Source: Hungatella sp. UBA7603 (lineage in GTDB: Bacteria > Bacillota > Clostridia > Lachnospirales > Lachnospiraceae). From it: a stretch of 64,000 nucleotides of DNA. A program made the position numbers and the translations under genes. The DNA lies in assembly GCA_002478865.1 (NCBI GenBank), contig DLJZ01000012.1, positions 76,204 through 140,203 on the forward strand. The letters run 5' to 3'. Below are positions 9,584-16,949 of the stretch, piece after piece; the first letter of the stretch is position 1, and each line of letters starts with the position of its first letter. The notes under the pieces are model-generated. The model searched no databases, was not told where the DNA came from, and saw nothing but the letters and a program-made list of their open reading frames with translations.

Positions 9584-9967
9584 TTATTCGCTGATATGCT
9601 CCATTCCCTGAGCCAATATAGTCTCAATGTGACCATCTGCCAGAGAATAAAAAACCGTCTTTCCGTCTCTACGAAACTTCACCAGACGCATCTGCTTTAA
9701 CACTCTAAGCTGATGAGAAATGGCTGACTGGCTCATCTGCAAAAGATTGGCAACATCGCAAACGCACATCTCAGATTGGCTGAGTACATAAAGGATTTTA
9801 ATTCTGGTGGCATCACCAAATACTTTATAAAAATCAGCCAGGTCAAGCAACTCCTGTTCTTTCGGCATTGCATTTAATACTTGGTTCACAACACTTTCAT
9901 GAACGCAGATAAAATCGCATTGGTCGAAATCACATTCCGGCTTATTATTTTTTAGATCCGGTTCCAT
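9584..9967 (-). CDS. ArsR/SmtB family metal-responsive repressor (CadC-like)
   Basis: A 127-residue winged-helix repressor that releases DNA when metal binds. The recognition helix is LLQMSQSAISHQLRVLKQM. The alpha-3 metal site CVCD and an N-terminal Cys/His-rich stretch (ECDFDQCDFICVH) match the CadC cysteine site for Cd, Pb and Zn. The C-terminal DGHIETILAQGMEHISE matches the alpha-5 helix, which holds a second zinc site in this family. The ATG at 9967 is chosen over 10012 because AAAGGAGGTACATT precedes it and the longer form would run into the operator. It controls its own operon through the inverted repeat at 9995-10014. Confidence 0.9.
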   Translation of the reverse strand: MEPDLKNNKPECDFDQCDFICVHESVVNQVLNAMPKEQELLDLADFYKVFGDATRIKILYVLSQSEMCVCDVANLLQMSQSAISHQLRVLKQMRLVKFRRDGKTVFYSLADGHIETILAQGMEHISE

Positions 9968-9994
9968 AATGTACCTCCTTTTGTTACTATTATT

Positions 9995-10046
9995 ATATGA
10001 ATAACTGTTCATATGTTTATATTATCATACTTGAGTTCTTTGTCAA
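9995..10046 (-). promoter_or_regulatory. Promoter and CadC/SmtB-type operator of the metal-efflux operon
   Basis: The -35 TTGACA (10041-10046) and -10 TAATAT (10019-10024) have a 16-base spacer. The operator ATATGAA-N6-TTCATAT (9995-10014) covers the expected start point. Its sequence and spacing agree with SmtB/ZiaR/CadC sites, so the repressor should block initiation in the absence of metal. Confidence 0.85.
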
Positions 10047-10065
10047 GGCAATTTTGTGCCTGTAC

Positions 10066-10320
10066 TTGACACCTTATTTTAACAGTGGTACACTAAGATT
10101 CCTTTTCTAATTCTATTATCACATCTAATTTCAAGAAAAGAGAATATTAATGCCACGGTAGAGTCCCCAGGAACATAAATCCTGGAGAACAGCGCTTTCA
10201 CGAACGGACTGCGCTCGCCGCTTGGAAAGATATTAGAACGCTCCAACCAGTTAAGACAGCTCCTACTGTCCGCTGCCGGAAGGATCACGTTCCCAAATAT
10301 TACTACCAGGAGGAACTAAC
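10066..10320 (+). promoter_or_regulatory. Promoter and long structured-looking leader before the ABC-2 exporter
   Basis: TTGACA (10066-10071), a 17-base spacer and TACACT (10089-10094) form a rightward promoter. The transcript would have a leader of more than 200 bases before the ATG at 10321. The leader is markedly more GC-rich than nearby intergenic DNA and holds local hairpins: CCAGG/CCTGG near 10168-10188, AGCGC/GCGCT near 10190-10216, and GACAG/CTGTC near 10254-10270. I could not match it to a riboswitch or T-box I know (no T-box TGGNACC sequence). It ends in AGGAGGAACTAAC before the start codon. Confidence 0.5.
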
Positions 10321-11121
10321 ATGATTCAAGTGGAACACATGAACAAGACTTTTAAAGTCGCAAGAAGAAGCGCCGGCTTTTTAGAAGCTATGAAAGCACT
10401 TTTTCGCAGAGAGAGTGAAACCATCCATGCTCTTTCCGATATCTCCTTTTTCATAGGAGATGGAGAGATGGTAGGCTATATCGGCCCGAATGGAGCAGGA
10501 AAAAGCTCTACCATTAAAATTTTAAGCGGAATTCTTACCCCGGATAACGGTACCTGTATCATTAATGGCCGCATTCCATGGAAGGAACGCAAAGAGCACG
10601 TAAAGGACATTGGCGTTGTATTTGGCCAAAGAACCCAGCTTTGGTGGGATGTCCCCATTATTGACTCTTATGAACTTCTCAAAGACATCTACGAAATCCC
10701 AACACAAACCTACAAAGAAAACTTAGAAGAACTGACTAGACTTCTATCCCTGGAAGAACTTTTAAAAACTCCCGCCAGACAGTTATCCCTTGGTCAGAGA
10801 ATGCGTTGCGAAATCGCCGCTTCTCTCCTTCACAGTCCAAAGATTTTGTTTCTTGATGAACCTACCATTGGCCTTGATGCAGTTTCGAAGCTGGCGGTAA
10901 GAGAGTTTATCCGAAATCAAAACAAAAGGCATAACACCACGGTTCTCATTACCACTCACGATATGCAGGACATCGAAGCACTGGCTGATCGGGTTTTATT
11001 AATCGGAAAAGGAACGCTTCTTCTTGATGGCTCTCTTGATGACTTGATGAACCACCGCCCAAAAGAAGATGCGACCTTGGACGAAATCATCGCAACCCTT
11101 TACCGGGATTACGACATATAG
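10321..11121 (+). CDS. ABC transporter ATP-binding protein (ABC-2 exporter)
   Basis: A 266-residue nucleotide-binding subunit. Walker A is GPNGAGKSSTIK near residue 58, the Q-loop VVFGQRTQLWWD near 98, the signature LSLGQRMRCEIA near 155, Walker B ILFLDEPTIGLD near 178, and the H-loop TTHD near 220. The N-terminal extension and LWWD segment are typical of the NatA-like group that pairs with PF06182 permeases. It forms an operon with the two membrane proteins that follow (9- and 14-base gaps). Substrate unknown; such systems are annotated as daunorubicin-type or lipid/antibiotic exporters by family likeness only. Confidence 0.9.
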   Translation: MIQVEHMNKTFKVARRSAGFLEAMKALFRRESETIHALSDISFFIGDGEMVGYIGPNGAGKSSTIKILSGILTPDNGTCIINGRIPWKERKEHVKDIGVVFGQRTQLWWDVPIIDSYELLKDIYEIPTQTYKENLEELTRLLSLEELLKTPARQLSLGQRMRCEIAASLLHSPKILFLDEPTIGLDAVSKLAVREFIRNQNKRHNTTVLITTHDMQDIEALADRVLLIGKGTLLLDGSLDDLMNHRPKEDATLDEIIATLYRDYDI

Positions 11122-11130
11122 GAGGCGTAC

Positions 11131-11934
11131 ATGAAAAAATACGGTTCTTTTTTTCGCATCCGTTTTATCAATGGTCTGCAGTACCGAATGGCCGCTCTTT
11201 CCGGAATGACCACTCAGTTTATGTGGGGGATTATGGAGATTCTTTTATTCCGTGCGTTTTATCAGGCATCTCCGGATAGCTTTCCAATGACGTTTCAAGC
11301 ACTTTCGTCTTACATATGGCTTCAACAGGCATTTTTAGCGCTCTATCTCATCTGGTTTTGGGAATCCCAGTTATTTGATTCCATTACAAATGGAGATGTT
11401 GCTTATGAGCTATGCCGTCCGATTCGCCTCTATAATATGTGGTTTGTAAGGGGAATGGCTGTCCGTCTTTCAAAGGCTACACTACGTTGTTTCCCAGTTT
11501 TATTTTTTGCATGGCTCTTGCCATCGCCTTATGGTCTTACCTTACCAGATAATTGGAACACCTGGTTTTTTACCTTACTTGCCATGACATTGGCCTTTCT
11601 TCTTGTGGTAGCCTTTGGAATGATTGTTTATATGTCCGTTTTTTATACCATCTCGTCTCAGGGCGTGAAGTTATTAGCTTCCTCCGTTTCTGAATTCTTA
11701 GGGGGATCCGTAATACCGTTGCCCTTTTTGCCAGATAAGATTCGGGGAGTTGTCAATATGCTTCCTTTTGCATCTGCTCAAAACGTACCCTTTCGTATTT
11801 TTGGAGGAGATTTGGTTGGTAAGGAAATGTATCTAAGTCTTTTGATGCAGTGTTTCTGGCTTACTGTCTTTCTTTTGATTGGACGGGCCATGGAACGAAG
11901 GGCATTGAAACGCGTTGTCATTCAAGGGGGCTAA
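11131..11934 (+). CDS. ABC-2 type permease (PF06182-like), first subunit
   Basis: A 267-residue protein with about six hydrophobic helices. It starts KKYGSFFRIRFINGLQYRMA, and contains the family-typical WLQQAFLALYL, ITNGDVAYELCRPIRLYNMW and a C-terminal FGGDLVGKEMYLSLLMQCFW. The segment 'GDVAYELCRPI' is the cytoplasmic loop that family members share with the second subunit ('GEFDRILLRPRN' at the same place in the next gene), so the two permeases form a heterodimer. RBS is TAGGAGGCGTAC. Substrate not readable. Confidence 0.85.
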   Translation: MKKYGSFFRIRFINGLQYRMAALSGMTTQFMWGIMEILLFRAFYQASPDSFPMTFQALSSYIWLQQAFLALYLIWFWESQLFDSITNGDVAYELCRPIRLYNMWFVRGMAVRLSKATLRCFPVLFFAWLLPSPYGLTLPDNWNTWFFTLLAMTLAFLLVVAFGMIVYMSVFYTISSQGVKLLASSVSEFLGGSVIPLPFLPDKIRGVVNMLPFASAQNVPFRIFGGDLVGKEMYLSLLMQCFWLTVFLLIGRAMERRALKRVVIQGG

Positions 11935-11948
11935 AAAGGAGATATCTC

Positions 11949-12734
11949 ATGAATTCAATTGGTTTATACAAAAAATATTGTCTCATTCATTTAAAATGTG
12001 TTATGCAGCATAAAGTGTCTTTTTTCCTAACCACCTTTGGACTCTTCCTTATGTCATTTAACATATTTCTGGGAGTCTATTTCATGATGGTTCGGTTTCA
12101 TCAGGTAAATGGATTTTCTTATCAGGAAGTGCTTCTTTGTTTTTCAATTACACTTATGTCTTTTACCATTGCAGAGGCATTCTTTCGAAGCCTGGATACC
12201 TTTGATTCTATCATCAGAAGCGGCGAATTTGACCGCATCCTTCTTCGCCCAAGGAATTGCCTATTCACTGTGATATGCAGCAAGATAGATTTTACAAGAA
12301 TCGGTCGACTGTTGCAGACCATACTTATGTTTGTGTATGGTATTTTATTTAGCTCCATACACTGGACTCTCTTCCGGGTTATCGTCATTGTGTTAATGGT
12401 TTTAAGCGGAATTATTGTGTTTGTCTCCATCTATCTTATATTTGCTTCCATCTGTTTTTTTACTCTGGAAGGGCTGGAATTTATGAACATATTTACTGAC
12501 GGCGCCAGAGAATACGGGAAATACCCCATTGGGATCTATGGCAAAACCATCGTCACCATCTGTACCTACATCGTGCCCTTTTCCTTATTTCAGTATTATC
12601 CCTTTCTCTACTTAACGGGTAAAACGGAGAATGCATGGTATGGACTATTGCCAATCGCCGGCTGTTTGTTTTTGATTCCTGCTATACTATTTTGGAGATT
12701 TGGATTATCCAGATATCAATCCTCCGGTTCTTGA
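11949..12734 (+). CDS. ABC-2 type permease (PF06182-like), second subunit
   Basis: A 261-residue partner permease with six hydrophobic helices, a GEFDRILLRPRN loop and a C-terminal FQYYPFLYLTGK segment typical of the family. The longer reading frame from 11850 overlaps the previous gene; AAAAAGGAGATATCTC directly before the ATG at 11949 decides the start. Its stop codon lies inside the -35 box of the promoter for the next gene (12731-12736), so the methyltransferase has its own transcription start. Confidence 0.85.
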   Translation: MNSIGLYKKYCLIHLKCVMQHKVSFFLTTFGLFLMSFNIFLGVYFMMVRFHQVNGFSYQEVLLCFSITLMSFTIAEAFFRSLDTFDSIIRSGEFDRILLRPRNCLFTVICSKIDFTRIGRLLQTILMFVYGILFSSIHWTLFRVIVIVLMVLSGIIVFVSIYLIFASICFFTLEGLEFMNIFTDGAREYGKYPIGIYGKTIVTICTYIVPFSLFQYYPFLYLTGKTENAWYGLLPIAGCLFLIPAILFWRFGLSRYQSSGS

Positions 12735-12786
12735 CATGAAAATAACAAGGGTATATAATGATTTTAATATAGTTAGTTGTAACTAA
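12731..12786 (+). promoter_or_regulatory. Perfect sigma-A promoter and downstream palindrome
   Basis: TTGACA (12731-12736), a 17-base spacer and TATAAT (12754-12759) match the consensus exactly. Eleven bases downstream of the -10 is TTAGTT-GT-AACTAA (12773-12786), a perfect palindrome around the start point. A full-consensus promoter with a palindrome at +1 normally means strong expression held down by a repressor. No regulator gene adjoins it, so the repressor is elsewhere. The -35 overlaps the stop codon of the preceding permease. Confidence 0.8.
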
Positions 12787-12817
12787 TCGTTATGTGCACT
12801 CAAAAAGGAGGAGCATT

Positions 12818-13618
12818 ATGTCTACAGAGCTTGGCGGAGTTATGGAAACACTATTAATCACACTTTATATTCGGGCAAAGGATGCTGAAAGCACGAATCC
12901 TGTTATCAATGACCAGAAGTCGGCTGAGATCGTCAAGAAAATTGATTACGATTTTAAGAAGTTTGACAATGGCACTTTGTCTTATTACGGTGTGCTGGCA
13001 CGAGCGAAGACGATGGACCAACAGGCCGCTGATTTTATCAAAAAAAATCCTGACTGCGTGGTGGTTTCTGTTGGTTGTGGTCTTGATACCAGATTTTCAC
13101 GTGTGGATAACGGAACCATACTTTGGTATAATCTTGACTTTCCTGAGGTCATTGCTCAGCGTGAGCGGTTCTTTGAACCCAATGAACGTGAGATCAACAT
13201 AGCGAAGTCGGCTCTGGACCCCACATGGCCAGACGATGTGAAAACAAACGGAAAGAAGCTTTTAATCATTTCGGAAGGCATGATGATGTATCTTAAGGAA
13301 GAGGAAGTTAAAGAATTACTTCAGATATTGACGAATGGTTTTGACCGCTTTGAAGCTCAGTTTGACCTTCTATATAAAGGAATGGTCAACAAAGGAAACA
13401 TACATGATACCGTGAAAAAGACAAACGCCCATTTTAACTGGGGTGTAAAGAATGGCAGTGAAGTTACAACACTTTGTCCCGCTCTGAAACAGACAGGGCT
13501 CATTAATTTTACCGATGAACTCAGATTTCTGATGCCAGGTTTTAAAAAGATTTTGATTCCGTTCTTATACATAACAAATAACAGACTTGGGATCTATCAA
13601 TTCAAAAAAGCACAATAA
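12818..13618 (+). CDS. SAM-dependent O-methyltransferase, LCM family (PF04072)
   Basis: A 266-residue class I methyltransferase of the leucine carboxyl methyltransferase-like group, often tied to polyketide or small-molecule O-methylation. The N-terminal ETLLITLYIRAKDAES, the SAM loop VVVSVGCGLDTRF near residue 90, the acidic LDFPEVIAQRERFF at the end of strand 2, and LLIISEGMMMYLKEEEV near residue 150 are diagnostic. The ATG at 12818 has AAAAAGGAGGAGCATT before it. It is a single-gene unit between a consensus promoter and a strong terminator. The substrate is unknown; being next to an ABC-2 exporter, a link to drug modification is possible but is only inference. Confidence 0.85.
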   Translation: MSTELGGVMETLLITLYIRAKDAESTNPVINDQKSAEIVKKIDYDFKKFDNGTLSYYGVLARAKTMDQQAADFIKKNPDCVVVSVGCGLDTRFSRVDNGTILWYNLDFPEVIAQRERFFEPNEREINIAKSALDPTWPDDVKTNGKKLLIISEGMMMYLKEEEVKELLQILTNGFDRFEAQFDLLYKGMVNKGNIHDTVKKTNAHFNWGVKNGSEVTTLCPALKQTGLINFTDELRFLMPGFKKILIPFLYITNNRLGIYQFKKAQ

Positions 13619-13648
13619 GATTGAGGATCTAATATGTAGATTCGGATC

Positions 13649-13686
13649 AAAGTATAAGGCCACCCATTTGGGTGGCCTTATACTTT
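13649..13686. terminator. Strong bidirectional terminator
   Basis: A perfect 17-bp inverted repeat with an ATTT loop. Its core is GGCCACCC/GGGTGGCC and its flanks are AAAGTATAA/TTATACTTT, giving T-rich tails on both strands. It separates the rightward methyltransferase from the leftward lysozyme gene. Confidence 0.9.
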
Positions 13687-13730
13687 ACAGAACATTCATA
13701 TGTGAATTACGTTATCTTCCTGCTTTATAT

Positions 13731-14675
13731 CTACTTCGTTACGGTTCCATCGGATCCAAAGCGAAAGGTCGCTCCATCTATTACCATATCAATATCATGA
13801 GCCATAACTCCATTCTGATCCAGGTAATACCGCTTTCCCTCCAGTTGAATCCAACCAGTCTGTTTTCGGTAATTCTTCATGTAATAATGATTTCCGTCAA
13901 TGGTTCTCCAACCATCTGGGGAAATCAGGCCATTGTAATCTTTAAAGGAGAACTCAATGGTCACATCTCCCTCGATTCCAGCCACTCGTCCCTGGTCCGT
14001 ACACTGCCATATGGTTCGGTTTTTGCAGTCATTAACGGTGCCATATCTTGCATACCAGACATCGTATGGAATCTTACTCATATCAATATGGTAATTAAGC
14101 CACTTATTGTTGGCATATACAATGGGACGATACCCTGCATCAGTAATAATCTTACAAAATGCATTGATATTATCCGTAATCTGTTGTCTGGTCAAATGAT
14201 TGTCCAACAAATACTGAGATTCTACATCATAAGCAACTGGGTAGGAAATTGGTAAATCCTTAATTTCACGAAGCACATATCTTGCCTCTTCTTCTGCTGT
14301 CATCACATCCAGTGCCTGAGTGTAAAAAAATACGCCTGTTTTAATTCCACTCTTTGCTGCATTTGTCATATTAACAACATAGAAAGGATCCTCATCATTA
14401 AGATAACCAAGTCGTATCATAGCAAAGGATACGCCTGACTGAGCTACCTTATTCCAGTCAATCCCGCCATTAGCTTCATTTTGGCGGTTCTGGTATTTAG
14501 AAACCGTAATTCCTTTTTCCAAAGCACCGTCGATGGGTTTTCCTGACGCATCTATATACTGACCATTTTCCTGGCTCCAGGCTTCTCCTGAAAATCCATT
14601 CATAGGTGTGGCAAATAATGTTGAGGTCACAAGGCCTGTTATGATACCTACGGTAATCCTCATTCTTAAGTTCAT
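13731..14675 (-). CDS. Secreted GH25 lysozyme with C-terminal cell-wall-binding repeats
   Basis: A 314-residue muramidase. Residues 1-30 are a signal peptide (MRITVGIITGLVTSTLFA). Residues 45-235 form the GH25 barrel: KYQNRQ, FAMIRLGYLN, GVFFYTQAL, and the catalytic region PVAYDVES with the DxE pair, then WYARYG and IWQCTDQG. Residues 245-314 hold two choline-binding-like repeats (GWRTIDGNHYYMK and TGWIQLEGKRYYLDQNG), which anchor the enzyme to the wall. The ATG at 14675 follows GGGGGAAATGATAAC; an in-frame TTG at 14696 lacks a ribosome site. It is last in a leftward row with the permease 27 bases upstream. It may serve wall turnover or attack on competitors. Confidence 0.9.
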   Translation of the reverse strand: MNLRMRITVGIITGLVTSTLFATPMNGFSGEAWSQENGQYIDASGKPIDGALEKGITVSKYQNRQNEANGGIDWNKVAQSGVSFAMIRLGYLNDEDPFYVVNMTNAAKSGIKTGVFFYTQALDVMTAEEEARYVLREIKDLPISYPVAYDVESQYLLDNHLTRQQITDNINAFCKIITDAGYRPIVYANNKWLNYHIDMSKIPYDVWYARYGTVNDCKNRTIWQCTDQGRVAGIEGDVTIEFSFKDYNGLISPDGWRTIDGNHYYMKNYRKQTGWIQLEGKRYYLDQNGVMAHDIDMVIDGATFRFGSDGTVTK

Positions 14676-14702
14676 GTTATCATTTCCCCCAAACAAAACT
14701 AT

Positions 14703-15848
14703 TTATTCTTCTTTATCCGGCTCTTTTCGGAACACATTGATATCATGAATCAATGTCCTAACACTGCTTAATAGCAAATCAAATGCTCCAAATTCATATA
14801 AACTAAGAAATAACATTCCAATGGGAACCGCTAAAATCATTCCTGCAATTCCACTTATCTTAAATCCCAGATATAAAAACAGCAACGTCATAAGAGGGTC
14901 TAGACCCATGGTATCCCCAACGATCTTTGGCTGGATAATCTGTCTTAATACAAGTGTCAGCACGTATATGGCTACAAGTCCAAGTCCAAAAGCGTAATCA
15001 CCTGATACCATACGAACCAAAGCCCAAGGAATTAAGATAGTACCAGTTCCAATGATGGGAAGAAAATCAAGAAAAGCGATAATCACTGCAAGTAAAAGAG
15101 CATAATCGACTCCGAGCACCAAAAGCCCTATTGCTAAAACAGCGCCGATGATAAACATAATCTTAAACTGTGCCAGAAAATAACCACTTACCAAATGCCT
15201 GACATCCTTTTTGAAATAGCTATAATATCTGGTTCCGCCTTTGGGAATGTAGCGATGAACAAACTCCATGATCTTATCTCGATCAACAATAAATAGATAA
15301 GAAGAAAAGATTGTCACAATAATATAGACAAGGGCTGCCGGAATACTTTTCACCACGCTTCCTGCTGCCATGACTGTTGGAGATGCTATCTTTTGAACTG
15401 CTACATTCAGATATTGCTCGATATGAGCAAAAAACTGATTGACGGATTCCTGCATTCCCTGAGGTAAAAACTTTAGTAGTCCCTGTACGCTTAAAAGAAA
15501 CTTCTGAATCTCTACCCAGGCCATCTCATAATACTGAGGTACATGCTCAACAAAACCAATGGTCTCATAAATAAGTTTGGAAATCAAAAAATAAAGTGCC
15601 GCTATAATAAGAGTAAGTACACCTACCACAATCAGCACAGAACTATGCTTTCTAACAATCTTTAAACGTTTTTCAAAAAAACGCACCAAAGGATTGGCTA
15701 TCACCGAGATGACCCAGCCAATCACAAAAGGCAGAAAAAAATTTATCACCCTTGGTCCCCATACACAGATTAAGTATAGGAACAGGATTGGTATTACAAT
15801 ATTTAATATGAGTTTCAAATATTTTTTCATAGAATCCAATTTCATCAC
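14703..15848 (-). CDS. AI-2E/DUF20 family membrane permease
   Basis: A 381-residue integral membrane protein of the AI-2 exporter-like family (PF01594). It has an N-terminal helix pair (LILNIVIPILFLYLICVWGP, INFFLPFVIGWVISVIANPL), a long soluble-looking middle with amphipathic helices, and a C-terminal helix bundle with DFLPIIGTGTILIPWAL and PKIVGDTMGLDPLMTLL, the family fingerprint. Members include putative signal exporters and Na/Li antiporters, so the substrate is not certain. Start: GTG at 15848 or ATG at 15845 are both compatible with an AGG-type site. It sits 42 bases after hisC and before the lysozyme gene. Confidence 0.85.
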   Translation of the reverse strand: MMKLDSMKKYLKLILNIVIPILFLYLICVWGPRVINFFLPFVIGWVISVIANPLVRFFEKRLKIVRKHSSVLIVVGVLTLIIAALYFLISKLIYETIGFVEHVPQYYEMAWVEIQKFLLSVQGLLKFLPQGMQESVNQFFAHIEQYLNVAVQKIASPTVMAAGSVVKSIPAALVYIIVTIFSSYLFIVDRDKIMEFVHRYIPKGGTRYYSYFKKDVRHLVSGYFLAQFKIMFIIGAVLAIGLLVLGVDYALLLAVIIAFLDFLPIIGTGTILIPWALVRMVSGDYAFGLGLVAIYVLTLVLRQIIQPKIVGDTMGLDPLMTLLFLYLGFKISGIAGMILAVPIGMLFLSLYEFGAFDLLLSSVRTLIHDINVFRKEPDKEE

Positions 15849-15890
15849 CTGTCTCTATTATACTATCCCAGGGACTTTCTGGCAAATAAA

Positions 15891-16949
15891 TTAATTCGAA
15901 AGAAAAACCTCTAAAAATTCAAATAACTGCTTCATCTCTTCGTCGGTTCCAATGGTAATTCGCAGATAATTGTCAAGTCTTGGCAGATTAAAGTACCGTA
16001 CAAAAATACGATTCTCTCGAAGAGCCTTATAAATATCTTCTGCTCTTCTATCCTTATGAGACGCAAAGATGAAATTTGTCATAGAATCTGGAAAGACAAA
16101 ACCAAGTTTAGAAAGACTTGCTTTTGCTTCTTCTCTGGTTTTTATGATTTTATCAAGGCATTCTTTGAAATACTTATCGTCCTTAACAGCTTCCACTCCT
16201 AATATCAGGGAAGGCATATTCATGGTATAAGAGTTATAGGAATACTTCACGTCATTAATGGCACGAATCAAGTCCGGGTGTCCGATGGCATATCCGATTC
16301 TAATACCGGCTAAGGAACGGGATTTGCTAAATGTCTGCACCACAAGAAGGTTTTCATACTTTTTAGTAAGTTCTATCGCGCTTTTGCCACCAAAATCAAT
16401 GTATGCTTCATCAATGATAACCACAGAATTTTGATTATGTGCAATCAGCTCTTCTATCTCTTCAAGGGGCATTAAAAGACCAGTGGGAGCATTGGGATTA
16501 GGGAATATGATTCCCCCATTTGCCTTATAATAATCTTCTTTCCGAATGCTAAAATCTTCTTGAAGAACTGGCGTCTGATAGGGAATCTGGAATAGATCCG
16601 CCCAAACCTTATAAAAAGAATAACTCACATCGGGAAATAGAATAGGAAGTTCTGAATTAAAAAAGGTGAGGAAAGCCATGGCAATTACATCATCAGAACC
16701 AACACCTACAAATACTTCATCTTCCCCAACATGGTAATATTGTGAAAGCGCACTTACCAAATCAGAAGCTGTTGGATCTGGATATTTACGAAACGGATCA
16801 TAGTCCATCTCCTTCAATGCTTGTTTTACCCCAGGTGCTGGCGGGTATGGATTTTCATTGGTATTAAGCTTTACCAGATCCATACCTTTTGGCTGTTCTC
16901 CAGGTACATATGGAGCAACCTTTCTTATGTTGTCTTTCCAGTGTTTCAT
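15891..16949 (-). CDS. hisC: Histidinol-phosphate aminotransferase-like enzyme
   Basis: A PLP class II aminotransferase of 352 residues. Visible are KLNTNENPYPPAPGV, GVGSDDVIAMAF, FPNPNAPTG, the VVIDEAYIDFGG loop, the PLP lysine in QTFSKSRSLAGIRIG, and the C-terminal FVRYFNLPRLDNYLRITIG, all typical HisC signatures. It catalyses histidinol-phosphate formation, and some members also handle aromatic amino acids. No other his gene is nearby, so a broader or scavenging role is possible. Its start ATG overlaps the stop of the upstream aminotransferase by four bases (16946-16949), so the two are translationally coupled. Confidence 0.88.
   Translation of the reverse strand: MKHWKDNIRKVAPYVPGEQPKGMDLVKLNTNENPYPPAPGVKQALKEMDYDPFRKYPDPTASDLVSALSQYYHVGEDEVFVGVGSDDVIAMAFLTFFNSELPILFPDVSYSFYKVWADLFQIPYQTPVLQEDFSIRKEDYYKANGGIIFPNPNAPTGLLMPLEEIEELIAHNQNSVVIIDEAYIDFGGKSAIELTKKYENLLVVQTFSKSRSLAGIRIGYAIGHPDLIRAINDVKYSYNSYTMNMPSLILGVEAVKDDKYFKECLDKIIKTREEAKASLSKLGFVFPDSMTNFIFASHKDRRAEDIYKALRENRIFVRYFNLPRLDNYLRITIGTDEEMKQLFEFLEVFLSN

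Noticed and set aside
10079..10288. A 69-codon leftward frame in the exporter leader
   Set aside because: No ribosome site and no protein-like composition; it lies opposite the rightward promoter and leader.
10095..10320. T-box or known riboswitch before the exporter
   Set aside because: I could not find the T-box TGGNACC sequence or the core of any riboswitch family I know; kept only as an unassigned leader.
13587..14255. A 222-codon rightward frame over the lysozyme gene
   Set aside because: It runs antisense to a well-supported GH25 gene and through the terminator hairpin; its composition is not protein-like.
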